Shown here: in pieces, positions 1-7,012 of the stretch
Layout of the letters: every line of letters starts with the position of its first letter
Numbering within the stretch: the first letter of the stretch is position 1
Source: Hwanghaeella sp.
GTDB lineage: Bacteria > Pseudomonadota > Alphaproteobacteria > UBA8366 > Aestuariispiraceae
NCBI GenBank assembly: GCA_028282025.1
Contig: JANQIT010000324.1
Coordinates: 1-32,973, forward strand
Reading direction: 5' to 3'
Length of the DNA stretch: 32,973 nucleotides
Program-made: the position numbers and the translations under genes
Notes under the pieces: generated by a model
Seen by the model: only the letters and a program-made list of their open reading frames with translations
Databases searched by the model: none
What the model was told of the DNA's origin: nothing

Positions 1-110
1 TGGAACAGAGAACACTACAAACAATCGACACACCGTTCGGCTCGAGTGTGTTACCCATGTCTTAGGTACGTTCTGTTACCTATGTCTCCGGGTCGGACAG
101 GCTCTTCTGC

Positions 111-186
111 TGGAGGACCTGCTCGGATTCGAACCGAGGACACGCGGGTTAAGAGCCCACTGCTCTGGCCTCTGAGCTACAGGTCC
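111..186 (-). tRNA. tRNA-Lys (anticodon CTT)
   Basis: On the minus strand the 76-nt sequence folds as a full cloverleaf. The 7-bp acceptor stem GGACCTG/CAGGTCC is perfect. The D stem is GCTC/GAGC, the anticodon stem GTGGG/CCCGC has one G-T pair, the anticodon loop is CTCTTAA, the variable loop has 5 nt, and the T stem is CTCGG/CCGAG with a TTCGAAT loop. The discriminator is T and CCA is encoded. The loop gives anticodon CTT, so lysine AAG codons. It differs in sequence from the second tRNA-Lys(CTT) at the right end of the integrated element. No gene lies directly beside it, and a minus-strand terminator lies upstream (399-432), so it would need its own promoter between 187 and 398. Confidence 0.85.
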
Positions 187-805
187 ATGTTTCTGTTTCT
201 CTGGCGACGTCGGCGACTGTGTCGCTACTCACTTCCGCTTTGCCCGGGCCCGGTAATCCACTGCCCGTAAGGCATTCACCCCACCTTCTGCGCGACAGGT
301 ACGCCATTCGATACGTCGCCTGGGGAATGGGCGGACGATAGGGCCGCCCTTTCTCGTTCTCTTCGCATCGAAGCTCCTTGCTCGCTGAATCCAGGCATTA
401 AAAAACCGCCCGGCGGGGTCGCGGGGCGGTTTGAGCTTCCTGTACGTGGGGAGGTTTTATCTCATCTCCCTCGCATGCACACGAAACCAACCGCCGCTGG
501 ATTCATTCCGGCGGAGCATATTTATCGCGGTCGAATTTATTTTAAGGAAGCGCATGGCTCGTCCCTTCAGTTGAAGCGTACTGTTAACATTCCAGGTTGT
601 TAAAATCAACCTTCATTCTTTCATCCCGAAACGAAACCGCGAAGCGCGGTTGGCATGGACGGCAACCTTTCGAACTCCTCGCACACCTCACCTGTTGCAG
701 GGGCGGGTCGGTCACGGCCGGCTGAGGAGCAGGTTGTCCGATTGCATCGACGGATCGGTGTCGATATCCGGTCTGTACGTGTCACCTCCATACCGTCGCG
801 CCATT
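187..805. other. Region between two tRNA genes, no convincing gene
   Basis: No reading frame here looks coding. Two hairpins are visible. One at 329-349 (GGGCGG/CCGCCC) is followed by a pyrimidine-rich tract and could be a weak plus-strand terminator. The other, at 399-432, is a clear minus-strand terminator. The stretch 490-640 is more A/T-rich and could hold a tRNA promoter, but I cannot assign -35 and -10 boxes. Confidence 0.5.
399..432 (-). terminator. Rho-independent terminator
   Basis: Nine-base arms (403-411 AAACCGCCC and 424-432 GGGCGGTTT) pair perfectly. On the minus strand the stem runs into a stretch of T (A-run at 400-405 on plus). It would end a minus-strand transcript such as the one carrying tRNA-Asn at 806-882. 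Confidence 0.75.
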
Positions 806-882
806 TGGCTACAGGGCCCGGCCTCGAACCGGCATCGTCCGGATTAACAGTCCGGCGCTTTGCCTTATTAAGCTACCCTGCA
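806..882 (-). tRNA. tRNA-Asn (anticodon GTT)
   Basis: The minus strand folds into a 77-nt tRNA with acceptor TGCAGGG/CCCTGTA, discriminator G and encoded CCA. The D arm is GCTT/AAGC, the anticodon stem is CCGGA/TCCGG with loop CTGTTAA (anticodon GTT), and the T arm is GCCGG/CCGGG with loop TTCGAGG. A U1-A72 pair together with G73 also occurs in bacterial tRNA-Asn, for example that of E. coli. The first T-stem pair is a G-G mismatch and the D stem contains weak pairs, so the gene may be diverged or of accessory origin. It shares strand and neighbourhood with tRNA-Lys at 111-186. Confidence 0.75.
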
Positions 883-1661
883 GCGGTCTGCTCATCTCGT
901 CTGCGGCGGGCGGGCAGAGGATCGAAGGCCCGCAACCATTCCAGGGTGTCGTTCGATCTAAAGCCGGTCGCCGCGCTGCTCATCCGCCGTTTCGTCTCCA
1001 TCCAATGCCTCGACTTAAACTTCCTCCTTCTTCGGCCCGGCCCCGGGGCGCGCTTTTGGGAGAGGGGTCCAATCGCCCCGAGGCCGCCGCGTACAGACAC
1101 GAAAAAAAAATCGCCGCGCTTTCTTCAAGCGGGCGGTTCCCTGCGTCTTCGGTTTTTGAGGTGCTACCTTATTCTCATCGCACCCCATCCGAGACATAAC
1201 GAACCGACCCGCCCACGCTTTCCGTGAGCTGCCAATTGCTGATCCTGCAATTATGGTGGGTCGTTTTCGTCATAGTGGTCGATATATATGGAAACTTAAG
1301 CAAACTGTCAATCGAATGTTAACAAAAAATCCCAGCCTTCCAACGCCAGCGGGGATTGACCGTTTCCGATAGGCGCCGAGCAAGGCCAAAGACAGGCCGG
1401 GTATCTTCGAATTGAATGGCCAGCGCGCGTAAGCCCCGCATAGCGAACTCATCGGGAGAAGAAGTTATGGCCCCGAAGACGCTATTGCCTGCTGAGCGCT
1501 GTTCCGGCGTCGGTTCGGCTTTTGCGGGGATATTGAAGTGAATGACGGGGCGTGGGCGGGCTACACCTCCGCCCCGCGTGCCTGGCCGCCGACTGGGGTA
1601 TTGCCGTGATTCCCGTACAGGGATGTCACAACGCCTTCGACGTCCGTAAGCACTATTACTA
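883..1661. other. Intergenic region downstream of the ScfR-type regulator
   Basis: I see no supported gene in these 779 bases. Frames open on both strands here are arginine- and proline-rich and have no ribosome-binding site or recognisable motif. The only clear element is a terminator-like hairpin at 1101-1136 on the minus strand. An A/T-rich patch at 1275-1330 could be a promoter, but there is no obvious gene for it to serve other than the tRNA genes. Confidence 0.45.
1101..1136 (-). terminator. Probable rho-independent terminator
   Basis: Read on the minus strand, CCGCCCGC (1136-1129) pairs with GCGCGGCG (1119-1112), with one bulged base, and is followed by a run of nine T. It lies downstream of the ScfR-type regulator and upstream of tRNA-Asn, so it may separate the two transcripts. 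Confidence 0.5.
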
Positions 1662-3053
1662 TTACGAATCCGCCAGGCCGAACGGCGCCGAAGGCCGGCG
1701 GTTGTCATCGGAGAGAAGCGACCGGCCGATCGGGGGTTCGGCCCGGGCCAGACAATCCGCGCGGTGGCACAGCCGGCAGGAGATCCCGATCGGCGTCGGT
1801 TTGGCGTTCGCCGTGTTTTCATGTTTCGTGTAAATCAGCTTGTTCGCATGCTGTGCGGAACAGCACAGGGCGACGGCCCGCTCCACCCGTTGCTTACCGA
1901 ACCCTCCGCCGCCCGCCGTAACCGTTCGGACAATGGAGAAGAATTTTTCCCCGTCGGGCAGCTCCAGCCATTGGGTTAGGATGCGGCGTGGATTGTTGAA
2001 GGCGCTGTGCAGGACCCAGAGCGGGCAGGATCCGCCATGCCGGGCGAACGGGAACCCGGCGCCGTCCAACCTTTTTGACACATTGCCCGCGGCGTCGACC
2101 CGGATGAAGAAAAAGGGCACGCCCTCCTGTCCCGCTTTCTGAAGCGTCGTCAGGCGGTGCGCCACTTGCTCAAAACTGGCGCCAAACTGGCGTCCGAGCG
2201 CTTCGATGTCGTAGTGACAGGCCTCCGCAGCGCGTGAGAAGGTGCGGTAGGGCATCATTATCGCCCCAGCCGCATAGCTTGCGAGCGACCGGCGTGTCAG
2301 CTTCATCCCATCTTCGGTTTCAAAATGCGCGCCGCCCAGCAGGCCGGCAATCGTGTCCGCCAAGACCATGTATGCGGCCTGCAGAGCGAGTTGAAATGTC
2401 GCGCTTGCATGATCCAGCGTAGCATCCAATACAATTTCACGGCGATGGGGTTCGTAGCGCCGTGTAAATCCGGTCATGACGTCGGGGGGAAGATGCCGAA
2501 CCTGGAGGCCCTGGTCTGCGAAAAACTCTTCCAGCCCGCCCAGACTCTTGATTCTCTTGGCCAGATCTTCGGCCGCTTTGTCAATCTCAACAAAAAAATT
2601 CTGACGCGCCGCTAGAAACCGCCGCGCTTCGTTCACCGGATCCGGCCCGGCAGGGGAACCTTCGGTGTGATCGGCAAGCGCCAGCTGACCTTCCTGATAC
2701 GCGGTGTAAAGGCGGAAGACCGCCTCGGCGGTGGCGGGAAAGCTTGTGCTGAAATCCTGTATCTCCAAGGGCGACAGGTTGAGATCCGCGAACAAAGGAT
2801 CTTTGAAGGCCGCCACCATGCGCGAACTGAATTCTTCCCCGGCGCCCCGCGTGAGAGAGGCGATGTCGGTCCCGTAAATCTCCGCGAGTTTGATGAGCAT
2901 GGACGCGGTTACCGGCCGCTGATTGCTCTCGATCAACGCGATGTAAGACGGCGAAACATCCAAGTCTTCGGCCATGACAACCTGCGTCAGGCCCAGTTCA
3001 CGCCGCAAGCGGCGAATACGCTGCCCCATGAAGGTGCTGCGATCTTTGCTCAC
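1662..3053 (-). CDS. ScfR/RamB-family transcriptional regulator (XRE HTH, short-chain fatty acyl regulator)
   Basis: The 463-residue protein opens with an XRE-type helix-turn-helix (about residues 10-65; GQRIRRLRRELGLTQ, then SPSYIALIESNQRPV). A long middle region of the DUF2083/IrrE-like type follows. The C-terminal module is cysteine-containing, around SCRLCHRADCLARAEPP. Length and order match the ScfR family (RamB, PccR, MccR), which sense short-chain acyl-CoA status and control carbon assimilation genes. The divergent neighbour is isocitrate lyase, so a RamB-like role on the glyoxylate shunt is the best inference. The GTG start at 3053 is chosen because GGAG lies 7 bases upstream. An internal ATG eight codons later is possible. 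The gene probably autoregulates through the shared control region at 3083-3145. Confidence 0.88.
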   Translation of the reverse strand: MSKDRSTFMGQRIRRLRRELGLTQVVMAEDLDVSPSYIALIESNQRPVTASMLIKLAEIYGTDIASLTRGAGEEFSSRMVAAFKDPLFADLNLSPLEIQDFSTSFPATAEAVFRLYTAYQEGQLALADHTEGSPAGPDPVNEARRFLAARQNFFVEIDKAAEDLAKRIKSLGGLEEFFADQGLQVRHLPPDVMTGFTRRYEPHRREIVLDATLDHASATFQLALQAAYMVLADTIAGLLGGAHFETEDGMKLTRRSLASYAAGAIMMPYRTFSRAAEACHYDIEALGRQFGASFEQVAHRLTTLQKAGQEGVPFFFIRVDAAGNVSKRLDGAGFPFARHGGSCPLWVLHSAFNNPRRILTQWLELPDGEKFFSIVRTVTAGGGGFGKQRVERAVALCCSAQHANKLIYTKHENTANAKPTPIGISCRLCHRADCLARAEPPIGRSLLSDDNRRPSAPFGLADS

Positions 3054-3082
3054 TCCCTGTCTCCTTTTTCAGCGGGATAGAG

Positions 3083-3145
3083 TGTTACATTTCAAATGTT
3101 ACAAACATTACAATATTACAAATTATTTTGTAACGATTTACAAGT
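3083..3145. promoter_or_regulatory. Repeated TTACA motifs, candidate operator for the divergent regulator/aceA pair
   Basis: This A/T-rich patch carries TGTTACA at 3083-3089 and 3097-3103. TTACAA occurs at 3099, 3108 and 3116. A perfect dyad, TTACAAA-TTAT-TTTGTAA, spans 3116-3133, and TTTACAAG follows shortly after. The motif density and its place between a regulator and its likely target suggest binding sites for the ScfR-type protein. That assignment is inference. Confidence 0.55.
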
Positions 3146-3301
3146 TCACTTTTTAAGGGGTGCGCGACGCAAAACAAGCGGTTATCTCCTGTTTGGACAC
3201 GCCGCCCGCCGCCAGGGATGCGGAATGGGAACGCAGCCGGCGAGTGGCGCAAGAAATACTTTCGCGACGAGATTTACAGACGAACCGATGGAGTTTCAGT
3301 G

Positions 3302-4894
3302 ATGGGATACCAAACCGAGATTCACTCTGTGCAGGACCGGATCAAGAGCTTTGGCGGCGCTTGGGACGGTATTGACGCCGAAGCCGTCGCCCGCATGCGG
3401 GTCCAGAACCGTTTTCACACCGGCCTAGATATCGCCCGCTATACGGCGAAAATCATGCGTGAGGATATGGCGGCCTATGACGCCGATCCCGCCGCCTACA
3501 CACAGTCGCTCGGTTGCTGGCACGGCTTTATCGGTCAGCAGAAACTGATTTCGATTAAGAAGCATTTCGGCAGCACGAAAGGCAAATACCTCTATCTGTC
3601 CGGTTGGATGGTCGCGGCCCTGCGCTCTGAATTCGGCCCGCTGCCCGACCAGTCGATGCACGAGAAGACCTCCGTCCCGGCCCTGATAGAGGAGCTTTAC
3701 ACCTTCCTGAAACAGGCGGACGCCCGCGAACTCGGCATGATGTTCCGCGACCTCGACGCCGCGCGGGAAGCGGGCGACATGGTCAAGGAGAAGAGGGTTC
3801 TTTCCAAGATCGATAACTATGAGACCCATGTCGTGCCGATCATTGCCGACATCGACGCGGGCTTCGGAAACGCCGAAGCCACCTATCTTCTGGCGAAGAA
3901 GATGATTGAGGCGGGCGCCTGCGCCTTGCAGATCGAGAACCAGGTGTCGGACGAGAAGCAGTGCGGCCACCAGGACGGTAAGGTTACGGTTCCGCACGAA
4001 GACTTCATCGCGAAAATCCGCGCCTGCCGCTACGCGTTCATGGAGCTTGGCGTCGAAGACGGAATCATTGTGACCCGGACGGACAGCCTTGGCGCCGGTC
4101 TGACCAAGCAGATCGCGTTTTCCAGCGAGCCCGGCGACCTGGGCGACCAGTATAATTCCTTCCTCGACTGCGAGGAAGTGACCGCGGATGATTTGTCGCC
4201 CAGCGATGTGGTGATCAAGCGCGACGGCAAATTGATGCGTCCGAAACGCCTTCCGTCCAATCTGTATCAGTTTAAAGCCGGCACGGGCGAGGACCGTTGC
4301 GTCCTCGACTCCATCACCTCGCTGCGCAACGGGGCGGACCTGCTTTGGATCGAGACGGAGAAACCGCATGTGGAGCAGATCGCCGGTATGGTGGATCGCA
4401 TCCGGGAAGCCGTTCCAAATGCAAAGCTGGTCTACAACAATTCCCCGTCCTTCAACTGGACTCTGAATTTCCGCCAGCAGATCTTCGACGCCTGGAGCGA
4501 AGAGGGCAGGGATGTATCGGCCTATGAACGCGCCGATCTGATGAACGCGGACTATGACGGGACCGACCTTGCCGCGGCCGCGGACGAGAAAATCCGCACC
4601 TTCCAACGCGATGGATCGAAGCGCGCCGGTATTTTCCATCACCTGATCACTCTGCCCACTTACCACACCGCGGCGCTGTCTACGGACAACCTGGCCAAGC
4701 GCTATTTCGGCGATGAAGCCATGCTTGGTTATGTGGCGCAGGTGCAGCGCCAGGAAATCCGCCAGGGCATCGCCTGTGTGAAGCACCAGAACATGGCTGG
4801 TTCGGATATCGGCGACGACCACAAAGAGTATTTTGCCGGCGACGCGGCATTGAAGGCCGCCGGCGAAGACAACACCATGAACCAGTTCGGCTAA
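3302..4894 (+). CDS. aceA: Isocitrate lyase
   Basis: Cleaves isocitrate to glyoxylate and succinate, the first step of the glyoxylate shunt for growth on acetate or fatty acids; cytoplasmic. The protein is 530 residues from the chosen start, matching the longer isocitrate lyase subfamily. The catalytic-loop cysteine sits in DEKQCGHQDGK, the variant of the classical KKCGH found in this long form. The metal-binding aspartates lie in the VVPIIADIDAGFGNAEATY stretch, and WNTNSPSFNW-like sequence is present as YNNSPSFNW. The ATG at 3302 is preferred over an in-frame upstream start at 3218 because GGAG precedes it by about 7 bases and homologues begin MGYQ-like. It is transcribed away from the ScfR-type regulator and followed by a good terminator. 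Confidence 0.95.
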   Translation: MGYQTEIHSVQDRIKSFGGAWDGIDAEAVARMRVQNRFHTGLDIARYTAKIMREDMAAYDADPAAYTQSLGCWHGFIGQQKLISIKKHFGSTKGKYLYLSGWMVAALRSEFGPLPDQSMHEKTSVPALIEELYTFLKQADARELGMMFRDLDAAREAGDMVKEKRVLSKIDNYETHVVPIIADIDAGFGNAEATYLLAKKMIEAGACALQIENQVSDEKQCGHQDGKVTVPHEDFIAKIRACRYAFMELGVEDGIIVTRTDSLGAGLTKQIAFSSEPGDLGDQYNSFLDCEEVTADDLSPSDVVIKRDGKLMRPKRLPSNLYQFKAGTGEDRCVLDSITSLRNGADLLWIETEKPHVEQIAGMVDRIREAVPNAKLVYNNSPSFNWTLNFRQQIFDAWSEEGRDVSAYERADLMNADYDGTDLAAAADEKIRTFQRDGSKRAGIFHHLITLPTYHTAALSTDNLAKRYFGDEAMLGYVAQVQRQEIRQGIACVKHQNMAGSDIGDDHKEYFAGDAALKAAGEDNTMNQFG

Positions 4895-4919
4895 TCCGGC
4901 CGAAGCTCGATTGAGTGCC

Positions 4920-4957
4920 GCCGCCCTTTCCCCCATTGGGAGAGGGCGGCGTTTTCT
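4920..4957 (+). terminator. Rho-independent terminator of aceA
   Basis: GCCGCCC (4920-4926) pairs with GGGCGGC (4944-4950), and the stem extends inward through CCC/GGG. It is followed by GTTTTCTT. It sits 25 bases after the aceA stop codon. Confidence 0.75.
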
Positions 4958-5170
4958 TGCCTATCCGGTGCAGGGCCGGACACCGCCCCACGGGCCGAAA
5001 ATCCGTTTCAAGGTGGAAGCCATCCTGCTTGCATCGGCCGCGCCGGGAAAACCTGTTCTTTGGAAATTCGAGAAGTCGCTTGATTGGAAAGTCGACAGAG
5101 GCCGTCAACTGATGAAAAAGCTCCATGCGTGTGGCTGGCCTTGCCGCCACGCCGTGACATGAAAGAACTC

Positions 5171-5199
5171 TGATTTGGTCCCTGAAGGGTCCTAAATCA
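5171..5199. repeat. Stable inverted repeat
   Basis: A 29-nt hairpin. The outer arm TGATTT/AAATCA, then GG/CC and CCCT/AGGG, close on a two-base GA turn, with one bulge and one mismatch. It has no T-run, so it is more likely an RNA structure or protein site than a terminator. Confidence 0.45.
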
Positions 5200-5230
5200 C
5201 AATAGCCGAAAGTGAGGCCAGGGTGCGCTT

Positions 5231-5254
5231 GCGCCCTTTCGGCGCTTTCTTCTT
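5231..5254 (+). terminator. Possible second terminator
   Basis: The five-base arms GCGCC and GGCGC flank CTTTC and are followed by TTTCTTCTT. The stem is short, so support is modest. Confidence 0.35.
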
Positions 5255-5260
5255 CTATCA

Positions 5261-5557
5261 ATGACTTCACTCACGACTTCTCACGCCCCAGTCGATGAAG
5301 AATTGGCGGATCGTATTCACGCGAGAATGGCTCGAAATGTGGTGGCGCGGTTTCCGGTTGATTCCGATCTCTGCGCACTTGAGTTATTCGCTTGTCGTAT
5401 TGCCTTATGTCCGTATCCCTAACCAGTGGCGTCCGCGGTTAGCATGCGCGACACAAAGAAGATGTTGGAAATCCGTGACTGCCTCGTTGCCGAGTCGGAT
5501 GGCGATCATCGGCTCATAGATCTTGCACGTGATGTCGGAATCAGACTGTCGGGCTAA
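5261..5557 (+). pseudogene. Small reading frame interrupted by an in-frame TAA
   Basis: A 98-codon frame begins with ATG at 5261, is broken by TAA at 5420-5422, and continues in the same frame to TAA at 5555. The first part (53 residues) begins MTSLTTSHAPVDEELADR. The second part has an internal ATG (5445) and reads MRDTKKMLEIRDCLVAESDG. Amino-acid usage on both sides of the stop looks like a soluble protein with many acidic and basic residues. I do not recognise the family and see no good ribosome-binding site. It may be a decayed gene, two small genes, or chance. Confidence 0.3.
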
Positions 5558-5710
5558 ACAATGAAATTCAGCGCCGTTTTCGGACAGTCCATTGCTTCAT
5601 TTCTCCGAGATGCCCGGCTGGGGAGTGCACGGGCTGGTATTTGAAGTTGAAGGCCGCACTCGTCGTCGCAGTGAGAGGATCAAGAGATGGAGACCGGACC
5701 CTGGTTGCGC

Positions 5711-5723
5711 GAAAATCATTTTC
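5711..5723. promoter_or_regulatory. Fur-box-like 6-1-6 dyad
   Basis: GAAAAT-C-ATTTTC is a perfect 6-1-6 palindrome with two differences from the Fur core GATAATCATTATC. It lies 170 bases before the start of the AraC-type regulator of a probable siderophore uptake operon, where iron control would be expected. Confidence 0.4.
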
Positions 5724-5769
5724 GGAGAAAGGCAATTGACTTCATGATTGCGAGTGCGTCGCATTCGCG

Positions 5770-5798
5770 TTGACGGAATGCGTTTTGCTGCATAGAGT
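5770..5798 (+). promoter_or_regulatory. Sigma-70-type promoter of the AraC-family regulator
   Basis: TTGACG (5770-5775) is followed by a 17-base spacer and TAGAGT (5793-5798). A 19-bp near-palindrome (GCGAGTGCG/CGCATTCGC, 5750-5768) abuts the -35 box and could be an operator. Transcription would start about 75 bases before the ATG. Confidence 0.5.
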
Positions 5799-5883
5799 GC
5801 GACGCAGTTTATTGGAGCCGTTTGCCTCTAGGAAATACAAGCTGGAAGCGTTCTTGAAGGCGGTGCGTCGACGGGGGTGCTAT

Positions 5884-6843
5884 ATGACAACGGATGTTAC
5901 TGATTTTTCTCAAGAGGCTTTTTCGGATACCGCGCACAGTTTCGGTTACGAATACACCGACTTGAGGCTTGCCTCCTCATCTCCTGACGGCAACGAGCCT
6001 CTCTTTACCGGAAAGCTTGGCTTTTGGTCTTTACCTTGTGGGGCCGACTTGTGTGTGAGCGATCTGACCAGCCTGCATGATTCCGAGCATGAGGGAACCA
6101 TAGGCCGCTCGCTGACGATAGCCGTCACGGTGGAGAGCGGCGTTACCGATTGTGCATTCAACGACACCGACCGCCTGCACCTGCTTCGGAATGATGCCGC
6201 GATTGTTTCCGTTGCCGACGGTGCGCGGCTTGCGAGCCGTATCCGGGCGGGCGACCGTTCGCGCTGCTTCCTCATGCGGGTGCATCCGGATGGATTGATG
6301 GACGGCCAGATCGCGGAAGATGTCGACAAGACCCTGAACGCAACAAGCATCAAGCCCTTGCATTTGTCGCCGCGTGTATTGGCCTTGATCACGGAATTGA
6401 TGGGGCCGGCTTCTGTGGGCGGGGCCGGCCGCCTTTTGGCGGAAAGCTGTGCGCTTGAACTTCTGGCAAGGGCGCTGCAAGCCGATGATAGTTATCACGG
6501 CTTTGAACAAAGCCGCTTGACCGCAAACGATCATGCCAAGGTAATGACGGTCCGCGACAGGCTTCTGGCCGACCCCGCCGCCGAGGTCACGCTGGGCGAT
6601 CTGGCGCGGGAGGCGGGCATGAGTTTGACCGCTTTGAAGTCGAAGTTTCCCGCTGCATTCGGCGTACCGGTCTTCTCTTTTCTGCGCGACGTCCGCCTGC
6701 AGCACGCGAAGAAACGTATGGAAGACGACGGCTGGACGGTTTCACAGGCGGCGTTTTTTGTCGGCTACCGCCATCAAAGCAACTTCTCGACTGCGTTTCG
6801 GCGCAAGTTCGGCATCGCGCCGAGTGACCTACGCCGAAGGTAG
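5884..6843 (+). CDS. AraC-family transcriptional regulator (PchR/YbtA-like)
   Basis: The protein is 319 residues from ATG 5884, which follows a GGGGGTG ribosome-binding site. The frame is open further upstream to 5770, but that start lies before the predicted promoter's -10 box. The N-terminal two thirds form a variable ligand-sensing region. About the last 95 residues are a double helix-turn-helix AraC DNA-binding domain (VTLGDLAREAGMSLTALKSKF, then QAAFFVGYRHQSNFSTAFRRKFG). The next genes are a TonB-dependent receptor and two ABC half-transporters. The same arrangement occurs with PchR and YbtA, which activate siderophore uptake when the ferri-siderophore is bound. The ligand is not predictable here. 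An octamer GCATTCGC occurs upstream of both this gene and the receptor gene. Confidence 0.88.
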   Translation: MTTDVTDFSQEAFSDTAHSFGYEYTDLRLASSSPDGNEPLFTGKLGFWSLPCGADLCVSDLTSLHDSEHEGTIGRSLTIAVTVESGVTDCAFNDTDRLHLLRNDAAIVSVADGARLASRIRAGDRSRCFLMRVHPDGLMDGQIAEDVDKTLNATSIKPLHLSPRVLALITELMGPASVGGAGRLLAESCALELLARALQADDSYHGFEQSRLTANDHAKVMTVRDRLLADPAAEVTLGDLAREAGMSLTALKSKFPAAFGVPVFSFLRDVRLQHAKKRMEDDGWTVSQAAFFVGYRHQSNFSTAFRRKFGIAPSDLRRR

Positions 6844-6931
6844 CGGGCCTTCCGCATAAAAGAACGGACCTTCCCCATATGCCTGCGGTCTGGCGTCTGC
6901 CGAACCAGGCCGATAGTCAATTCACGCTTTT

Positions 6932-6955
6932 GATTTGCATTCGCAAGAAGCGGGC
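6932..6955. promoter_or_regulatory. Candidate activator site before the TonB-dependent receptor
   Basis: TTGC-ATTC-GCAA is a small dyad containing GCATTCGC (6937-6944). That octamer is also found at 5761-5768 in front of the AraC-type gene. A shared site would fit an activator that controls both itself and the receptor operon. I cannot define the receptor promoter boxes with confidence. Confidence 0.35.
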
Positions 6956-7012
6956 TGCGCCCCGTAAGACGGTTCGTCGTTCTTGCGACTTTTTTGGTGG
7001 GGAGCGTGAACC

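Larger units (their letters stand above)
4895..5883. other. Gene-poor region between aceA and the AraC-type regulator
   Basis: Nearly 1 kb without an intact recognisable gene. It holds a strong terminator (4920-4957), a stable hairpin (5171-5199), a second terminator-like hairpin (5231-5254), a small frame broken by one stop (5261-5557), a Fur-box-like dyad (5711-5723), a palindrome (5750-5768) and a promoter (5770-5798). A 27-codon frame starting at 5561 has no supporting signal. Confidence 0.55.

Noticed and set aside
653-735. A third tRNA-like sequence around a TTCGAA element
   Set aside because: GGAC/GTCC and AACC/GGTT ends can pair only with a 3-base bulge, and no convincing T arm or anticodon arm forms.
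655-1227. A plus-strand 190-codon frame
   Set aside because: It runs antisense through tRNA-Asn and a terminator and is arginine/proline-rich noise.
1319-1822. A minus-strand 167-codon frame overlapping the end of the ScfR-type gene
   Set aside because: Its first half is a shifted reading of the regulator's C-terminus, and the remainder has no recognisable feature.
3425-4936. A 503-codon minus-strand open frame opposite aceA
   Set aside because: Wholly antisense to a clear isocitrate lyase, has no recognisable domain, and is a by-product of GC-rich codon use.
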